Shown here: positions 53,141-61,423 of the stretch, one piece after another
Numbering within the stretch: the stretch's first letter is position 1
How the letters are laid out: the number at the start of each line of letters is the position of its first letter
Made by a program: the position numbers and the translations under genes
Assembly (NCBI RefSeq): GCF_000260715.1
Contig: NC_017834.1
Location: forward strand, 124,001 to 188,000
Reading direction: 5' to 3'
Source: Bifidobacterium animalis subsp. animalis ATCC 25527
GTDB taxonomy: Bacteria; Actinomycetota; Actinomycetes; Actinomycetales; Bifidobacteriaceae
DNA: 64,000 nt
Notes under the pieces: model-generated
What the model saw: the letters and a program-made list of their open reading frames with translations, nothing else
Told to the model about the DNA's origin: nothing
The model's database searches: none

Positions 53141-54523
53141 ATGACGATGACGTTCCCGAAGGGCTTCCAGTTCGGCACCGCGACTGCCGCCTACCAAATC
53201 GAAGGCGCGGTGGACGAAGACGGCCGCACGCCGTCGATCTGGGATGTGTTCTCGCACACCCCGGGCCGCGTGCTGAATGGTGACACCGGAGACAAGGCTG
53301 ACGATTTCTACCACCGCTGGCAGGACGATCTCAAGCTCGTGCGCGATCTCGGCGTGAACGCATACCGGTTCTCGATTGGCGTGCCGCGCGTCATTCCCAC
53401 CCCGGACGGCAAGCCGAACGAGAAGGGCCTCGATTTCTACGAGCGCATTGTCGACCAGCTGCTCGAATACGGCATCGACCCGATTGTGACGCTCTACCAC
53501 TGGGATCTGCCGCAGTATCTGAACGAAGATCCGTACCGGGATGGCTGGCTGAACCGTGAGACCGCGTTCCGCATGGCGGAGTATGCCGGCATTGTGGCCA
53601 AGCGCCTTGGCGACCGTGTGCACACCTACACCACGCTCAACGAACCGTGGTGCTCGGCGCACCTGAGCTACGGCGGCACCGAGCATGCGCCTGGCCTGGG
53701 CGCCGGCCCGCTCGCGTTCCGCGCCGCCCATCACCTGAATCTGGCACATGGTCTGATGTGCGAGGCAGTGCGTGCCGAGGCCGGAGCGAAGCCGGATCTC
53801 TCGGTGACGCTGAATCTGCAGGTGAACCGCGGTGATGCAGATGCCGTGCACCGCGTGGATCTCATTGCCAACCGCGTGTTCCTCGATCCGATGTTGCGCG
53901 GCTACTACCCGGACGAGCTGTTCGCGATCACCAAGGGCATCTGCGACTGGGACTTCGTGCATGACGGCGATCTCAAGCTCATCAACCAGCCGATTGACGT
54001 GCTGGGGCTCAATTATTACTCGACGAATCTGCTTGCGATGAGCAACCGTCCGCAGTTCCCGCAGAGCACGCAGGCCTCCACCGCACCGGGCGCCAGCGAC
54101 ATCGACTGGCTGCCTACCGACGGCCCGCACACACAGATGGGGTGGAACATCGACCCGGATGCGCTCTATAACACGCTGGTTCGCCTGAACGACGACTACA
54201 ACCACATTCCGCTCGTCGTCACTGAAAACGGCATGGCGTGCCCCGACGAGGTGGAAGTCGGCCCGGATGGTGTGAAGATGGTGCACGACGATGACCGCAT
54301 CGACTACCTGCGTCGCCATCTCGAGGCCGTCCACCGCGCGATCGAGGAGGGGACGAATGTCATCGGATACTTCGTGTGGTCGCTGATGGATAATTTCGAG
54401 TGGGCGTTCGGCTACGACCGCCGCTTCGGCCTGACCTACGTGGACTACGACACCGAGGAGCGTATACGGAAAGACAGCTACAACTGGTACCGTAACTTCA
54501 TTGCCGAGCACTCCGCGCGGTGA
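53141..54523 (+). CDS. GH1 beta-glucosidase
   Basis: A 460-residue family 1 glycoside hydrolase. The N-terminal signature FPKGFQFGTATAAYQIEGA is present; the acid/base Glu168 is in TTLNEPW and the nucleophile Glu362 in VVTENGM. AGGAGG lies 7 nt before the ATG at 53141. It hydrolyses beta-glucosides or related beta-glycosides in the cytoplasm. No phospho-sugar-binding motif assignment was made. Confidence 0.95.
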   Translation: MTMTFPKGFQFGTATAAYQIEGAVDEDGRTPSIWDVFSHTPGRVLNGDTGDKADDFYHRWQDDLKLVRDLGVNAYRFSIGVPRVIPTPDGKPNEKGLDFYERIVDQLLEYGIDPIVTLYHWDLPQYLNEDPYRDGWLNRETAFRMAEYAGIVAKRLGDRVHTYTTLNEPWCSAHLSYGGTEHAPGLGAGPLAFRAAHHLNLAHGLMCEAVRAEAGAKPDLSVTLNLQVNRGDADAVHRVDLIANRVFLDPMLRGYYPDELFAITKGICDWDFVHDGDLKLINQPIDVLGLNYYSTNLLAMSNRPQFPQSTQASTAPGASDIDWLPTDGPHTQMGWNIDPDALYNTLVRLNDDYNHIPLVVTENGMACPDEVEVGPDGVKMVHDDDRIDYLRRHLEAVHRAIEEGTNVIGYFVWSLMDNFEWAFGYDRRFGLTYVDYDTEERIRKDSYNWYRNFIAEHSAR

Positions 54524-54532
54524 TCTGCTTAC

Positions 54533-54544
54533 TGAAGCGCTTGA
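54533..54544. promoter_or_regulatory. LacI-type operator TGAAGCGCTTGA
   Basis: A near-palindrome with the AAGCGCTT core lies 10 bp after the GH1 stop and upstream of the beta-mannosidase remnant. Matching sites are at 57928 and 58439 around other genes of this locus. Confidence 0.6.
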
Positions 54545-54551
54545 TTAACAT

Positions 54552-54600
54552 ACGCTTGCGAGAGTCCGCATATCCGCAGATTCGCGCAAGCGTATTCTTA
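54552..54600 (+). terminator. Hairpin terminator after GH1
   Basis: Arms ACGCTTGCG (54552-54560) and CGCAAGCGT (54585-54593), followed by ATTCTTAT. The loop of 24 nt contains GCATATCCGC. Confidence 0.55.
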
Positions 54601-54775
54601 TGCAAAAAGTGCGGTTTCGCCTATTGTCGAAACGCCCCCGTTTCAGGATTCGGTGGCGCACCATCTGAAGACGCGCTGAAATCCGAAAGTAATGCCAACG
54701 TTTGCGCACTGTTTATTCAATTGGTCGAATAAATTCGGAATGATTGGAAACACTGGGTTTTTACGGGAACCCAGC

Positions 54776-55459
54776 ATGGCGGCCGTCGACTTCAACGGCC
54801 ACCGCAAGCCGGTCTGGTATGCCTCCCGCGACTTCTTCGCACCGCGTCTGGCCACGATCCAGCCGCGCACCTCGGAGGAGTACCGCGAGACCCACAGCTG
54901 GGAGGGTGTGAAGGTCGACGCCGATCACCTCGAGCTCATCGTGCTCAACGACACGAACGAGCCGTACAAGGGCTCCTGGGCGGTCAACCGCGTCGACTTC
55001 GACGGCAACGTGCTCGCCACGCAGCAGATCGACGATGTGGAACTCGACGCCGCCAGCCACAAGGGCTTCCCGCTGAACGAGGAGATTGTCGACTTCGGCG
55101 ATGCGAACAACGAACTCATCGTTGCCGTGCCGTCCGACGATTCCTTCGCCCGCGTGATCTACAACCCGGCCGAAATCCTCACGCAGGAGCTCGATGCCCC
55201 GGCCGACGCGTTCACGACCAAGGCCGAGCGCACCGCCGACGGCGTGGAACTCACCGTCACCGCGAACGACTACGTGCGTGACCTGTTCTGCATGGTCGGC
55301 AAGGTCGACGACAAGGCGACCGTTGAGGAAGGCCTCGTCTCGCTGCTTCCGGGCGAGTCGGTCACCTTCCACATCGGCACCGACTACGCGGGCGATCCGG
55401 CCGATTTCGCCGCCGCCAACGTGCTGCGTAGCGCGAACGACCTCAAGCGCGACTTCTAG
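54776..55459 (+). pseudogene. C-terminal fragment of GH2 beta-mannosidase
   Basis: The 227-residue frame opens AAVDFNGHRKPVWYASRDFF, the start of the Ig-like C-terminal domain of family 2 beta-mannosidases, where the preceding residue is normally Trp at the end of the catalytic barrel. The catalytic domain and N-terminal domains, roughly 600 residues, are absent. The first codon coincides with the ATG at 54776 but no ribosome site is seen. A relic left by a deletion. Confidence 0.75.
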
Positions 55460-55470
55460 TCGCATGCCGC

Positions 55471-55513
55471 GGGGAATCTGCAAACTTCAGTAATTTCAGT
55501 TCGCAGATTCCCC
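55471..55513. terminator. Hairpin after beta-mannosidase remnant
   Basis: Arms GGGGAATCTGC (55471-55481) and GCAGATTCCCC (55503-55513) with a 21-nt loop, without a T-run. The rest of 55460-55715 holds only AT-rich promoter-like DNA before the LacI gene. Confidence 0.55.
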
Positions 55514-55715
55514 ACAGACGCCTCTTCAGACAACCCGGCCGCGCGTATGCAGCGACTGCCTACGCGCGGCATTCCCGTATCGCATATATGCGAAGACTGT
55601 GTGAAAACGGGGATGCCGGCTACCTGGCAACGTCAACGATGACATAATTTGTTAAGTAACTGTAAATTACATTGGATACTGATTACTGAAGTATTTCAGT
55701 GAATGGGGGCGAGCT

Positions 55716-56744
55716 ATGGTAGCGCAGAAAGCCAAAGTGACGATCTTTGACGTGGCGAAGGCCTCAGGTGTGTCGAGCAGTGCGGTCTCGTATGCGCTCA
55801 ATGGCAAGCCGGGTGTTTCCGATGCCACGCGCGAGAAGGTGCTGCAGGTGGCGCGCAAACTCGGCTGGCGTCCGAACGGCGCGGCACAGTCGCTCGCGCA
55901 GTCGCGCACGCGCAGAATCGGCCTCGTGCTCGGCTACGATCCACAGCTGCTTTCCGCGGAACCCTACATCATGCGCCTCATCTCCGGTCTCGGCTCCGCG
56001 CTCGAGGAACGCGACTACTCGCTGCTCGTGCGCATGTCGATGGACGATGACGACGAGGTCTCGATTCTCGAGGACTGGATCGCCACCGGCAACGTCGACG
56101 CGCTGCTGCTGCTCAATCTGGAGATCGGCGACCCGCGCATCGAGCTGATGAAGAACAATCCGCAGATGCCGTGCCTCGCGCTGGCGGATTCGTCGCTGAC
56201 GAGCGGTCTGCCCACATTGATGAGCGACGACGCCGCGGCATCGGGCACGATGATCCGGCACCTCGCCTTGTTCGGCCACAAGAACATCGCGCGCGTGGCG
56301 GGACCGGAGGAGCTCGGCCACTCGTACATCCGCGACGCCGCGTTCTCGGAGATCACCACGGAGCTCGGCATGCGCTACCGCTGCCTGCACACCGACTACA
56401 CGCCGGAATCTGGCGCCGAGGCCACCAAGCGACTGCTCAGCGTGGAACCGCGGCCGACCGCGATCATCTACGACAACGACGTGATGGCGCTGGCGGGGGA
56501 GAGCGTCGCCTCGGTGAAGGGTGTGCGCGTGCCCGAGGATCTTTCGATCATCTCGTGGGGCGATTCATTCATGAACGTCGCCGCGCATCCGCCGATCACC
56601 GCGCTCAGCCGCAACATTCTCGAGTCGGGACGTCTCGCCGCCCAGCTCATGCTCAAGCTCATCGATGGCGAGGACGTGGAGAACGTGGAGGAGCCGCCAT
56701 ACGAGCTCATCGAGCGCGCCTCCACCGCGCCTGCCGCGCAGTAA
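55716..56744 (+). CDS. LacI-family regulator of glycoside genes
   Basis: A 342-residue repressor. HTH and hinge: VTIFDVAKASGVSSSAVSYALNGKPGVSDATREKV and LGWRPNGAAQSLAQ. The sugar-binding domain follows, ending with the LacI-type NVAAHPPITALSRN and PYELIERAST. Start at 55716 is preceded by GGGGGCGAGCT, a modest site. AAGCGCTT palindromes near 54533, 57928 and 58439 are candidate targets; which sugar it senses is not known, but mannosides or galactosides fit the surrounding remnants. Confidence 0.9.
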   Translation: MVAQKAKVTIFDVAKASGVSSSAVSYALNGKPGVSDATREKVLQVARKLGWRPNGAAQSLAQSRTRRIGLVLGYDPQLLSAEPYIMRLISGLGSALEERDYSLLVRMSMDDDDEVSILEDWIATGNVDALLLLNLEIGDPRIELMKNNPQMPCLALADSSLTSGLPTLMSDDAAASGTMIRHLALFGHKNIARVAGPEELGHSYIRDAAFSEITTELGMRYRCLHTDYTPESGAEATKRLLSVEPRPTAIIYDNDVMALAGESVASVKGVRVPEDLSIISWGDSFMNVAAHPPITALSRNILESGRLAAQLMLKLIDGEDVENVEEPPYELIERASTAPAAQ

Positions 56745-56785
56745 TATGTGTGATAATCCTGCTTCTGCTTCTGTTTCTCAGATTC

Positions 56786-57010
56786 CTACGGGCTAAGATT
56801 CCTGCTACTGGCTAAGTTTTCCGTTACAGGCCATGTAACCCCTTACGGGCTAGGATTTGCTGTTACGGGCTAGCGGATTGGTGTTGCTGTGAGACCATCT
56901 CCACGTAGAAAACGGCTATCTTTCAACAATCATGAGTGGGACGTCACGGGTCAAATCTTAGCCCGTAGCAGGAATCCTGGCCCGTAGCAGGAATCCTAGC
57001 CCGTAAGGGG
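56786..57010. repeat. Long inverted repeat built of 19-20 bp modules (G2)
   Basis: CTACGGGCTAAGATTCCTG-type modules start at 56786, 56805, 56824, 56843 and 56863. Reverse-complement modules occupy about 56950-57010, with CCTAGCCCGTAAGGGG complementary to CCCCTTACGGGCTAGG at 56839-56854. The module family is the same as in G1 at 52733-52936. It lies between convergent genes. Confidence 0.82.
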
Positions 57011-57013
57011 TTT

Positions 57014-57445
57014 TCAGTCTTGCGGCTGGAGGTCGAAGGCGCGGCGGATGAGCCACCTCTGCGCCCAGGCGCTCGCACCGCCGCCGAAGATGCACCAGAC
57101 GAGCGGCACCCACATCACCGCACTCGGCAAGGTGGCGAGCAGCACGATCGGCAGCGCGTAGATCGCGGCGACGACGAGCGCAATGAGCACGCCGAGGAAC
57201 AGCGTCAGCGGCATGCCGGTGCCGAATCTGCGTTTGATTGCACGCCAGAAGCCCTTGAAAATGCCGTTGTCGCGGTCCTCCTGCATCTCGCGCGCCACTT
57301 CGCAGGCTGCCGCGGTGGTCACACCGATCGTCACGACCGGCAGACTGCATACGAACCACGCCAACGAGAGCATGGCGATGTCGCCGACGCGGTTCATCAC
57401 GGTGTTGTACGGGTTGTCTTGACGGAAGATTCCTCCGGCCATCAT
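57014..57445 (-). CDS. Short YesL/DUF624 membrane protein
   Basis: A 143-residue membrane protein. The opening NPYNTVMNRVGDIAMLSLAWFVCSLPVVTIG is the DUF624 (YesL) signature; such proteins accompany sugar ABC transporters. Relatives are usually about 200 residues, so this copy is short and may have lost internal helices. It lies directly after a sugar-binding-protein remnant, as intact yesL genes often do. Confidence 0.75.
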   Translation of the reverse strand: MMAGGIFRQDNPYNTVMNRVGDIAMLSLAWFVCSLPVVTIGVTTAAACEVAREMQEDRDNGIFKGFWRAIKRRFGTGMPLTLFLGVLIALVVAAIYALPIVLLATLPSAVMWVPLVWCIFGGGASAWAQRWLIRRAFDLQPQD

Positions 57446-57492
57446 TCTCCTTATGTCTATGACTGTATGTGTCTACGACTGTCCATGACGCG

Positions 57493-57719
57493 TCAGTCGC
57501 GTGCGTTGTACAGATATTGGATGAAGTTCTTGGCGGTGTCGAGTTGCTGGGTGTTCGCGGCGATGCCGACGAGTGCGTGCGGGAATATGCGGCCTTGTCT
57601 TTCGCGGGAATCTTCATGAAGATCTTGATCTTCGATTCCCCTTGGTACTGTGGCGTCGACGACAACGTGTCGATTGCTTCGCGTTGCTCGGGCGTGAGCT
57701 TCGGCTGCTTGCCTTCCAT
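57493..57719 (-). pseudogene. Sugar ABC substrate-binding protein, frameshifted 3' remnant
   Basis: One frame gives EGKQPKLTPEQREAIDTLSS and KIKIFMKIPAKDKA; another frame then ends FPHALVGIAANTQQLDTAKN and FIQYLYNARD before the stop at 57493. Together they resemble the tail of an extracellular sugar-binding protein interrupted by a frameshift near 57600. The rest of the gene is missing. Confidence 0.6.
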
Positions 57720-57927
57720 TCGTCCGCCTATTAGACCTCATCTCATTTTAGTGAGTGCGCTGGGTAAATGCTGGGCGCGGACGGTGTTCTCTACTGTGCG
57801 GTCATATTCGAAAAATCTGCGTTTTGTTTCGGTCTGCAGATTGTTTCCGCCATTTTCCGTGGCTTGTGTGCGACGTGCCCATCTTCGGCGATCGAGGCGC
57901 ACACAGACCGGTGTTCGTTTGCGTGAC

Positions 57928-57939
57928 TTAACCGCTTAA
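57928..57939. promoter_or_regulatory. Operator-like TTAACCGCTTAA
   Basis: Differs by one base from the palindrome TTAAGCGCTTAA and lies 79 bp upstream of the GH36 remnant in an AT-rich stretch, so it is a likely old operator of the same LacI regulator. Confidence 0.5.
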
Positions 57940-58017
57940 TATATTATGAAATCAAGGAAAAGTCAATGCCCTCACCAAAGTGGGTGAGCGGAGAATCAGG
58001 CAAGAGGGGCAATACCT

Positions 58018-58320
58018 ATGTACGAGAAGGGGCCACATATTGTGCTGCGTCGCGCCGGCGTGTGCATCGTCGCGAAGACGCCGGACGGCGACATGCCGCA
58101 GATTGAATACTGGGGTCGTGATTTTGCGTTCGACACCGCCGGGGATGCGCTGCGCCAGCTTGACATGATGACGCTTAAGGTGCAGACCCCGCGCGAGAAG
58201 CCGGACGCCGCCACGGGCGCCGGCTTCGTGGTGAGCGGCGCGCTGCTCAAGAACATCGGCTTGCAGATTCCGCCGCTGTGGCCCATGCAGGCGATCGTGC
58301 TCGACATGCGCGCAATCTGA
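58018..58320 (+). pseudogene. Internally deleted GH36 alpha-galactosidase relic
   Basis: The 100-codon open frame joins an N-terminal stretch VLRRAGVCIVAKTPDGDMPQ and IEYWGRDF, like the beginning of GH36 alpha-galactosidases, to SGALLKNIGLQIPPLWPMQA near their end. The catalytic barrel, over 600 residues, is missing between about residues 55 and 65. It remains in frame, so a small protein could still be made. Confidence 0.55.
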
Positions 58321-58348
58321 TATCTGATTCGCCGGCGCGCGGCGGAAT

Positions 58349-58388
58349 GCGGGGAGGGCGGCCACGTGAGTGTGGCCGCCCTCCCCGC
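58349..58388 (+). terminator. Perfect 17-bp hairpin after GH36 relic
   Basis: Arms GCGGGGAGGGCGGCCAC and complement enclose a 6-nt loop, 28 bp after the relic's stop. No T-run follows. Confidence 0.65.
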
Positions 58389-58438
58389 ATATGGAGGTCG
58401 TGAAATCTGACACACGATAGGCATTTCGAACCTGATAC

Positions 58439-58450
58439 TTAAGCGCTTCA
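58439..58450. promoter_or_regulatory. LacI-type operator TTAAGCGCTTCA before AGE gene
   Basis: Shares the AAGCGCTT core with sites at 54533 and 57928. It lies 173 bp before the AGE-family gene, probably in its promoter. Confidence 0.6.
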
Positions 58451-58622
58451 GCGACACGCTGTGTGCAGAACGTTTCTGTCAATGACGATGCGAGCGGATC
58501 GCGGGTCGCGAACCGGGAAATCTGGAATCTGCAGACATGCGAAGACTCCTCATCCAGATTCCGGCACGGCGGCAGAACAGCAAGATCGGGCCGGTGCGTC
58601 ACGCGCGGGCCCCTCATTGGGA

Positions 58623-59867
58623 ATGGCCAACACAGATCCGAAGTACCAGATCGGAACGCCGGAGAACAAGAAGTTCCTCGACATCTCCCGCGACAATCTC
58701 ATTGCATTCGGTCGTCACTTCCCGGCGGTCGACGGCAGCTCCTACTGGCTGGGCGACGACGGCACCCCGTGGAAGGACCGTAACCGCGCCACCTGGATCA
58801 CCTGCCGCATGACGCACGTCTACTCACTGGCCACGCTGCTCGGTGTGGACGGCGCCGTGGAACTCGTCGACGATGGCATCCGCGGTCTGCGCGGCGTGCT
58901 GCACGACGAGGAGCACGACGGCTGGTATGCCGAAATCACGCCGGACATCTGCCATATGCCCACCAAGCAGGCCTACGCGCACGCCTTCGTGCTGCTCGCG
59001 GGCCGCCCGGGCGCCAAGGAACTGCTCGAGCAGGCCGAGAGCGTCTACCTCACCAAGTTCTGGGACGGCAAGATCGGCCTGAGCGTCGACACCTGGGACA
59101 CCGACTTCGCGGAACTCGACACCTACCGCGGTCTCAACGCGAACATGCACTCCGTCGAGGCATGCCTGGCCGTCGCCGACGTCACCGGCGACGAAAGCTG
59201 GCGTACGCGCGCCGGCCGCATCATCGAGCATGTGCTCAAGTGGGCCGAGGAGAACAACTGGCGCATTCCGGAGCATTTCAACTCCAACTGGGAGCCGGAG
59301 CTCGAGTTCAACGCCGACAAGCCGGACGACCAGTTCAAGCCGTACGGCGCCACCCTGGGCCACGGCATCGAATGGGCACGCCTCATCACGCAGTACGCCC
59401 CCTCCGTCTACGGCAAGGACGGCGTGCTGAACGGCGACGGCAAGAAGTACCTCGACGCGGCGGAGCACCTGTTCAATCGCGCGGTCGAAGACGCCTGGGA
59501 TGCCGACGGCGCGCCGGGCATCGCGTACACCACCGACTGGAATGGCAAGCCGGTTGTGCACGACCGCATGCAGTGGACGCTGGCCGAAGGCGTGAACACC
59601 GCCGCCACGCTCTACCACGTGACCGGCAAGAAGGAGTATGCCGACTGGTATGCGACCTTCCTCGAGTACATCGACACCTACCTCATGTATCACAAGAACG
59701 GTTCTTGGTTCCACCAGCTCAACCGCGAGAACGAGGTCATCGACACCGTGTGGCCGGGCAAGTCCGACCTGTACCACGCCACGCAGGCGATGATGATCCC
59801 GCTGCGTGACCCGGCCCTATCCATTGCGCCCGCCACGAAGAAGGGCGTCGAGGAAGGCCTCAACTAA
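58623..59867 (+). CDS. AGE-family sugar epimerase/isomerase
   Basis: A 414-residue (alpha/alpha)6-barrel enzyme of the N-acylglucosamine 2-epimerase superfamily. Landmarks include RNRATWITCRMTHVYSLA, NANMHSVEACLA, HFNSNWEPELEFN, GHGIEWARLI and HQLNRENEVIDTVWPGKSDLYHATQA with conserved His. The pattern is closest to mannose isomerase/YihS-like members. It would interconvert mannose and fructose or a related pair, which fits the adjacent beta-mannosidase remnant. Start MANTDPKYQ at 58623; the ribosome site (GGGA) is weak. Confidence 0.85.
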   Translation: MANTDPKYQIGTPENKKFLDISRDNLIAFGRHFPAVDGSSYWLGDDGTPWKDRNRATWITCRMTHVYSLATLLGVDGAVELVDDGIRGLRGVLHDEEHDGWYAEITPDICHMPTKQAYAHAFVLLAGRPGAKELLEQAESVYLTKFWDGKIGLSVDTWDTDFAELDTYRGLNANMHSVEACLAVADVTGDESWRTRAGRIIEHVLKWAEENNWRIPEHFNSNWEPELEFNADKPDDQFKPYGATLGHGIEWARLITQYAPSVYGKDGVLNGDGKKYLDAAEHLFNRAVEDAWDADGAPGIAYTTDWNGKPVVHDRMQWTLAEGVNTAATLYHVTGKKEYADWYATFLEYIDTYLMYHKNGSWFHQLNRENEVIDTVWPGKSDLYHATQAMMIPLRDPALSIAPATKKGVEEGLN

Positions 59868-59950
59868 GACTTTCAGCAAGCCGCCGTCACCAGACTTGTG
59901 TTTCCCCTTGCCTGGTAGGTCACGGTGATGGCGGTCGGCTGAAATAGTAA

Positions 59951-59980
59951 GGCGTCGCATTTGCGGCGCTTTTTCTTTTG
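59951..59980 (+). terminator. Rho-independent terminator after AGE gene
   Basis: GGCGTCGC, loop ATTT, GCGGCGC (with one G-T wobble), then TTTTTCTTTT. Confidence 0.8.
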
Positions 59981-60024
59981 CTCGTAGCTGTCTGCCGAAG
60001 AAGACCGTGGAATCCGATCTGCGT

Positions 60025-60300
60025 GTGAGCCAAACCAAGTACCGCGCACTTAATCTGTCTCACCAGATTGCGCTCAGTGAACCAGACTAAGTATGGGGTA
60101 CTTGGTTTGTCTCACTGATGAGTCTGAGATGAGATAAAACAAGTATTGATTACCTGGTTGATCTCGCAAAGCCGGTCCCAGTGAGAGGAAACCAGTAGGC
60201 GATACTTGGTTGGTCTCACTGGGGGCGCCGGAGTGGCACACAGCAAGTTTCTGCTGCTTGGTTTGTCTCGCTGGCGAGTCTGAGATGAGACAAACCAAGT
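60025..60300. repeat. Six-unit dyad array with exact 52-bp period (array E)
   Basis: Left arms resembling GTGAGACAAACCAAGT start at 60025, 60077, 60129, 60181, 60233 and 60285, each exactly 52 bp apart. Right arms resembling ACTTGGTTTGTCTCAC follow after about 7 bp except in the last, half unit. In the unit at 60077 the parts are 16 + 7 + 16 + 13 bp. This is the same sequence family as array C, about 37 kb away. Confidence 0.92.
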
Positions 60301-60360
60301 AGGAGGCGCAGGAATCTTCTCGCATATAGCGGGCGTGGAGCCATCGCGTGCTGTTCTTCC

Positions 60361-60520
60361 TGCGTAAAAAGGGTCAGATGGAGCCGCCATACCGACCCTT
60401 TTTACGCAGATAGGGCAAATAATGCAGATGTTGCAGATATCGCAGATATCGCAGATATGCCAGATTCCATTTGCGTAAATCGAGACAATTCGACACTGCA
60501 TATTGACCCTTTTTACGCAG
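60361..60520. repeat. Two large dyads and a 9-bp tandem run before fetA
   Basis: TGCGTAAAAAGGGTC at 60361 pairs with GACCCTTTTTACGCA at 60394. A second, weaker dyad has arms at 60472 and 60505, exactly 111 bp further in both cases. Between them CAGATATCG-like 9-bp steps repeat (60424-60460). No gene is supported here. Confidence 0.75.
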
Positions 60521-60663
60521 AGTTGGGGGGCATGGCGGCCTGAGGTGAGGCGGAAGTGGGAGCATGTCAGGCCGGGCTGGGTAGGGCCGCGCGGTTTCAC
60601 GGAACTTTGCGCAAGTCGCCGTGTGTCTTACGCCATAGGCAACACGGGGGAGGTCTGCCCATA

Positions 60664-61422
60664 ATGGGAAGCATGAGTTCAGCGCACGATTTCCAAGCGA
60701 CGGGTGTGACCGCCGTCGTGGACAATGATGCCGGCGGCACACGCACAATCTTCAAGGACCTCTCATTCGAAGTGCACGGCGGCGAGATCGTCGACATCAC
60801 CGGGCCATCGGGTTCCGGCAAAAGCACGCTGCTCACCTCGTTCGCGCGACTCAACGTGAACACGACCGGCAAATTCGTGCTCGACGGCGTGGATTCCGAC
60901 ACGCTCTCGCCGCAGCAGTGGCGCGAACGCGTGGCGTACCTGCCGCAGACCTCCGTGCTGATCGGTGACAACGTGGCAGATGCGATCCGCCTGCCGTGGT
61001 CGTTGAAAATCCGCGTCTCGCAAGATCATGAGACCGCCGAGCAGAAACTGCCCGACTTGCTCATCCGCTCCACGCTCGATTCGATGGGCTGCGAGGACAT
61101 CGATCTGGCACGGGCCGTGCACGAACTCTCCGGCGGCCAGGCGGCACGCGTCTCGCTCGCGCGCACATTGCTCACGCATCCGGGCGTGCTACTCGCCGAC
61201 GAGGTGGACGCCGGGCTCGACGAGGAAAACGCCGACAAAGTGGCCGATATTCTGCGCAAGGCGGCCGATAACGGCACCGCGGTCGTGCGCATTCGCCACC
61301 GCAAGCCCGATGGCCGCGCGAACCGGATCATGGTGCTCGCAAACGGCACGATCTCCCCGCTGCAGACCGCGGAATCCGCGCAATCCGCGCAAGCCGCACC
61401 CAGCACGCACACGGAGGCCTGA
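60664..61422 (+). CDS. fetA: FetA-type ABC ATPase
   Basis: A 252-residue ATPase of the YbbL/FetA kind. Walker A GPSGSGKSTLL, Q-loop VAYLPQTSVL, signature LSGGQAARVSLARTLL and Walker B VLLADEVDAGLD are present. With the membrane partner directly after (1 bp gap) it forms the putative FetAB iron/metal exporter. Start at 60664; MSS three codons later is an alternative. Confidence 0.9.
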   Translation: MGSMSSAHDFQATGVTAVVDNDAGGTRTIFKDLSFEVHGGEIVDITGPSGSGKSTLLTSFARLNVNTTGKFVLDGVDSDTLSPQQWRERVAYLPQTSVLIGDNVADAIRLPWSLKIRVSQDHETAEQKLPDLLIRSTLDSMGCEDIDLARAVHELSGGQAARVSLARTLLTHPGVLLADEVDAGLDEENADKVADILRKAADNGTAVVRIRHRKPDGRANRIMVLANGTISPLQTAESAQSAQAAPSTHTEA

Positions 61423-61423
61423 C

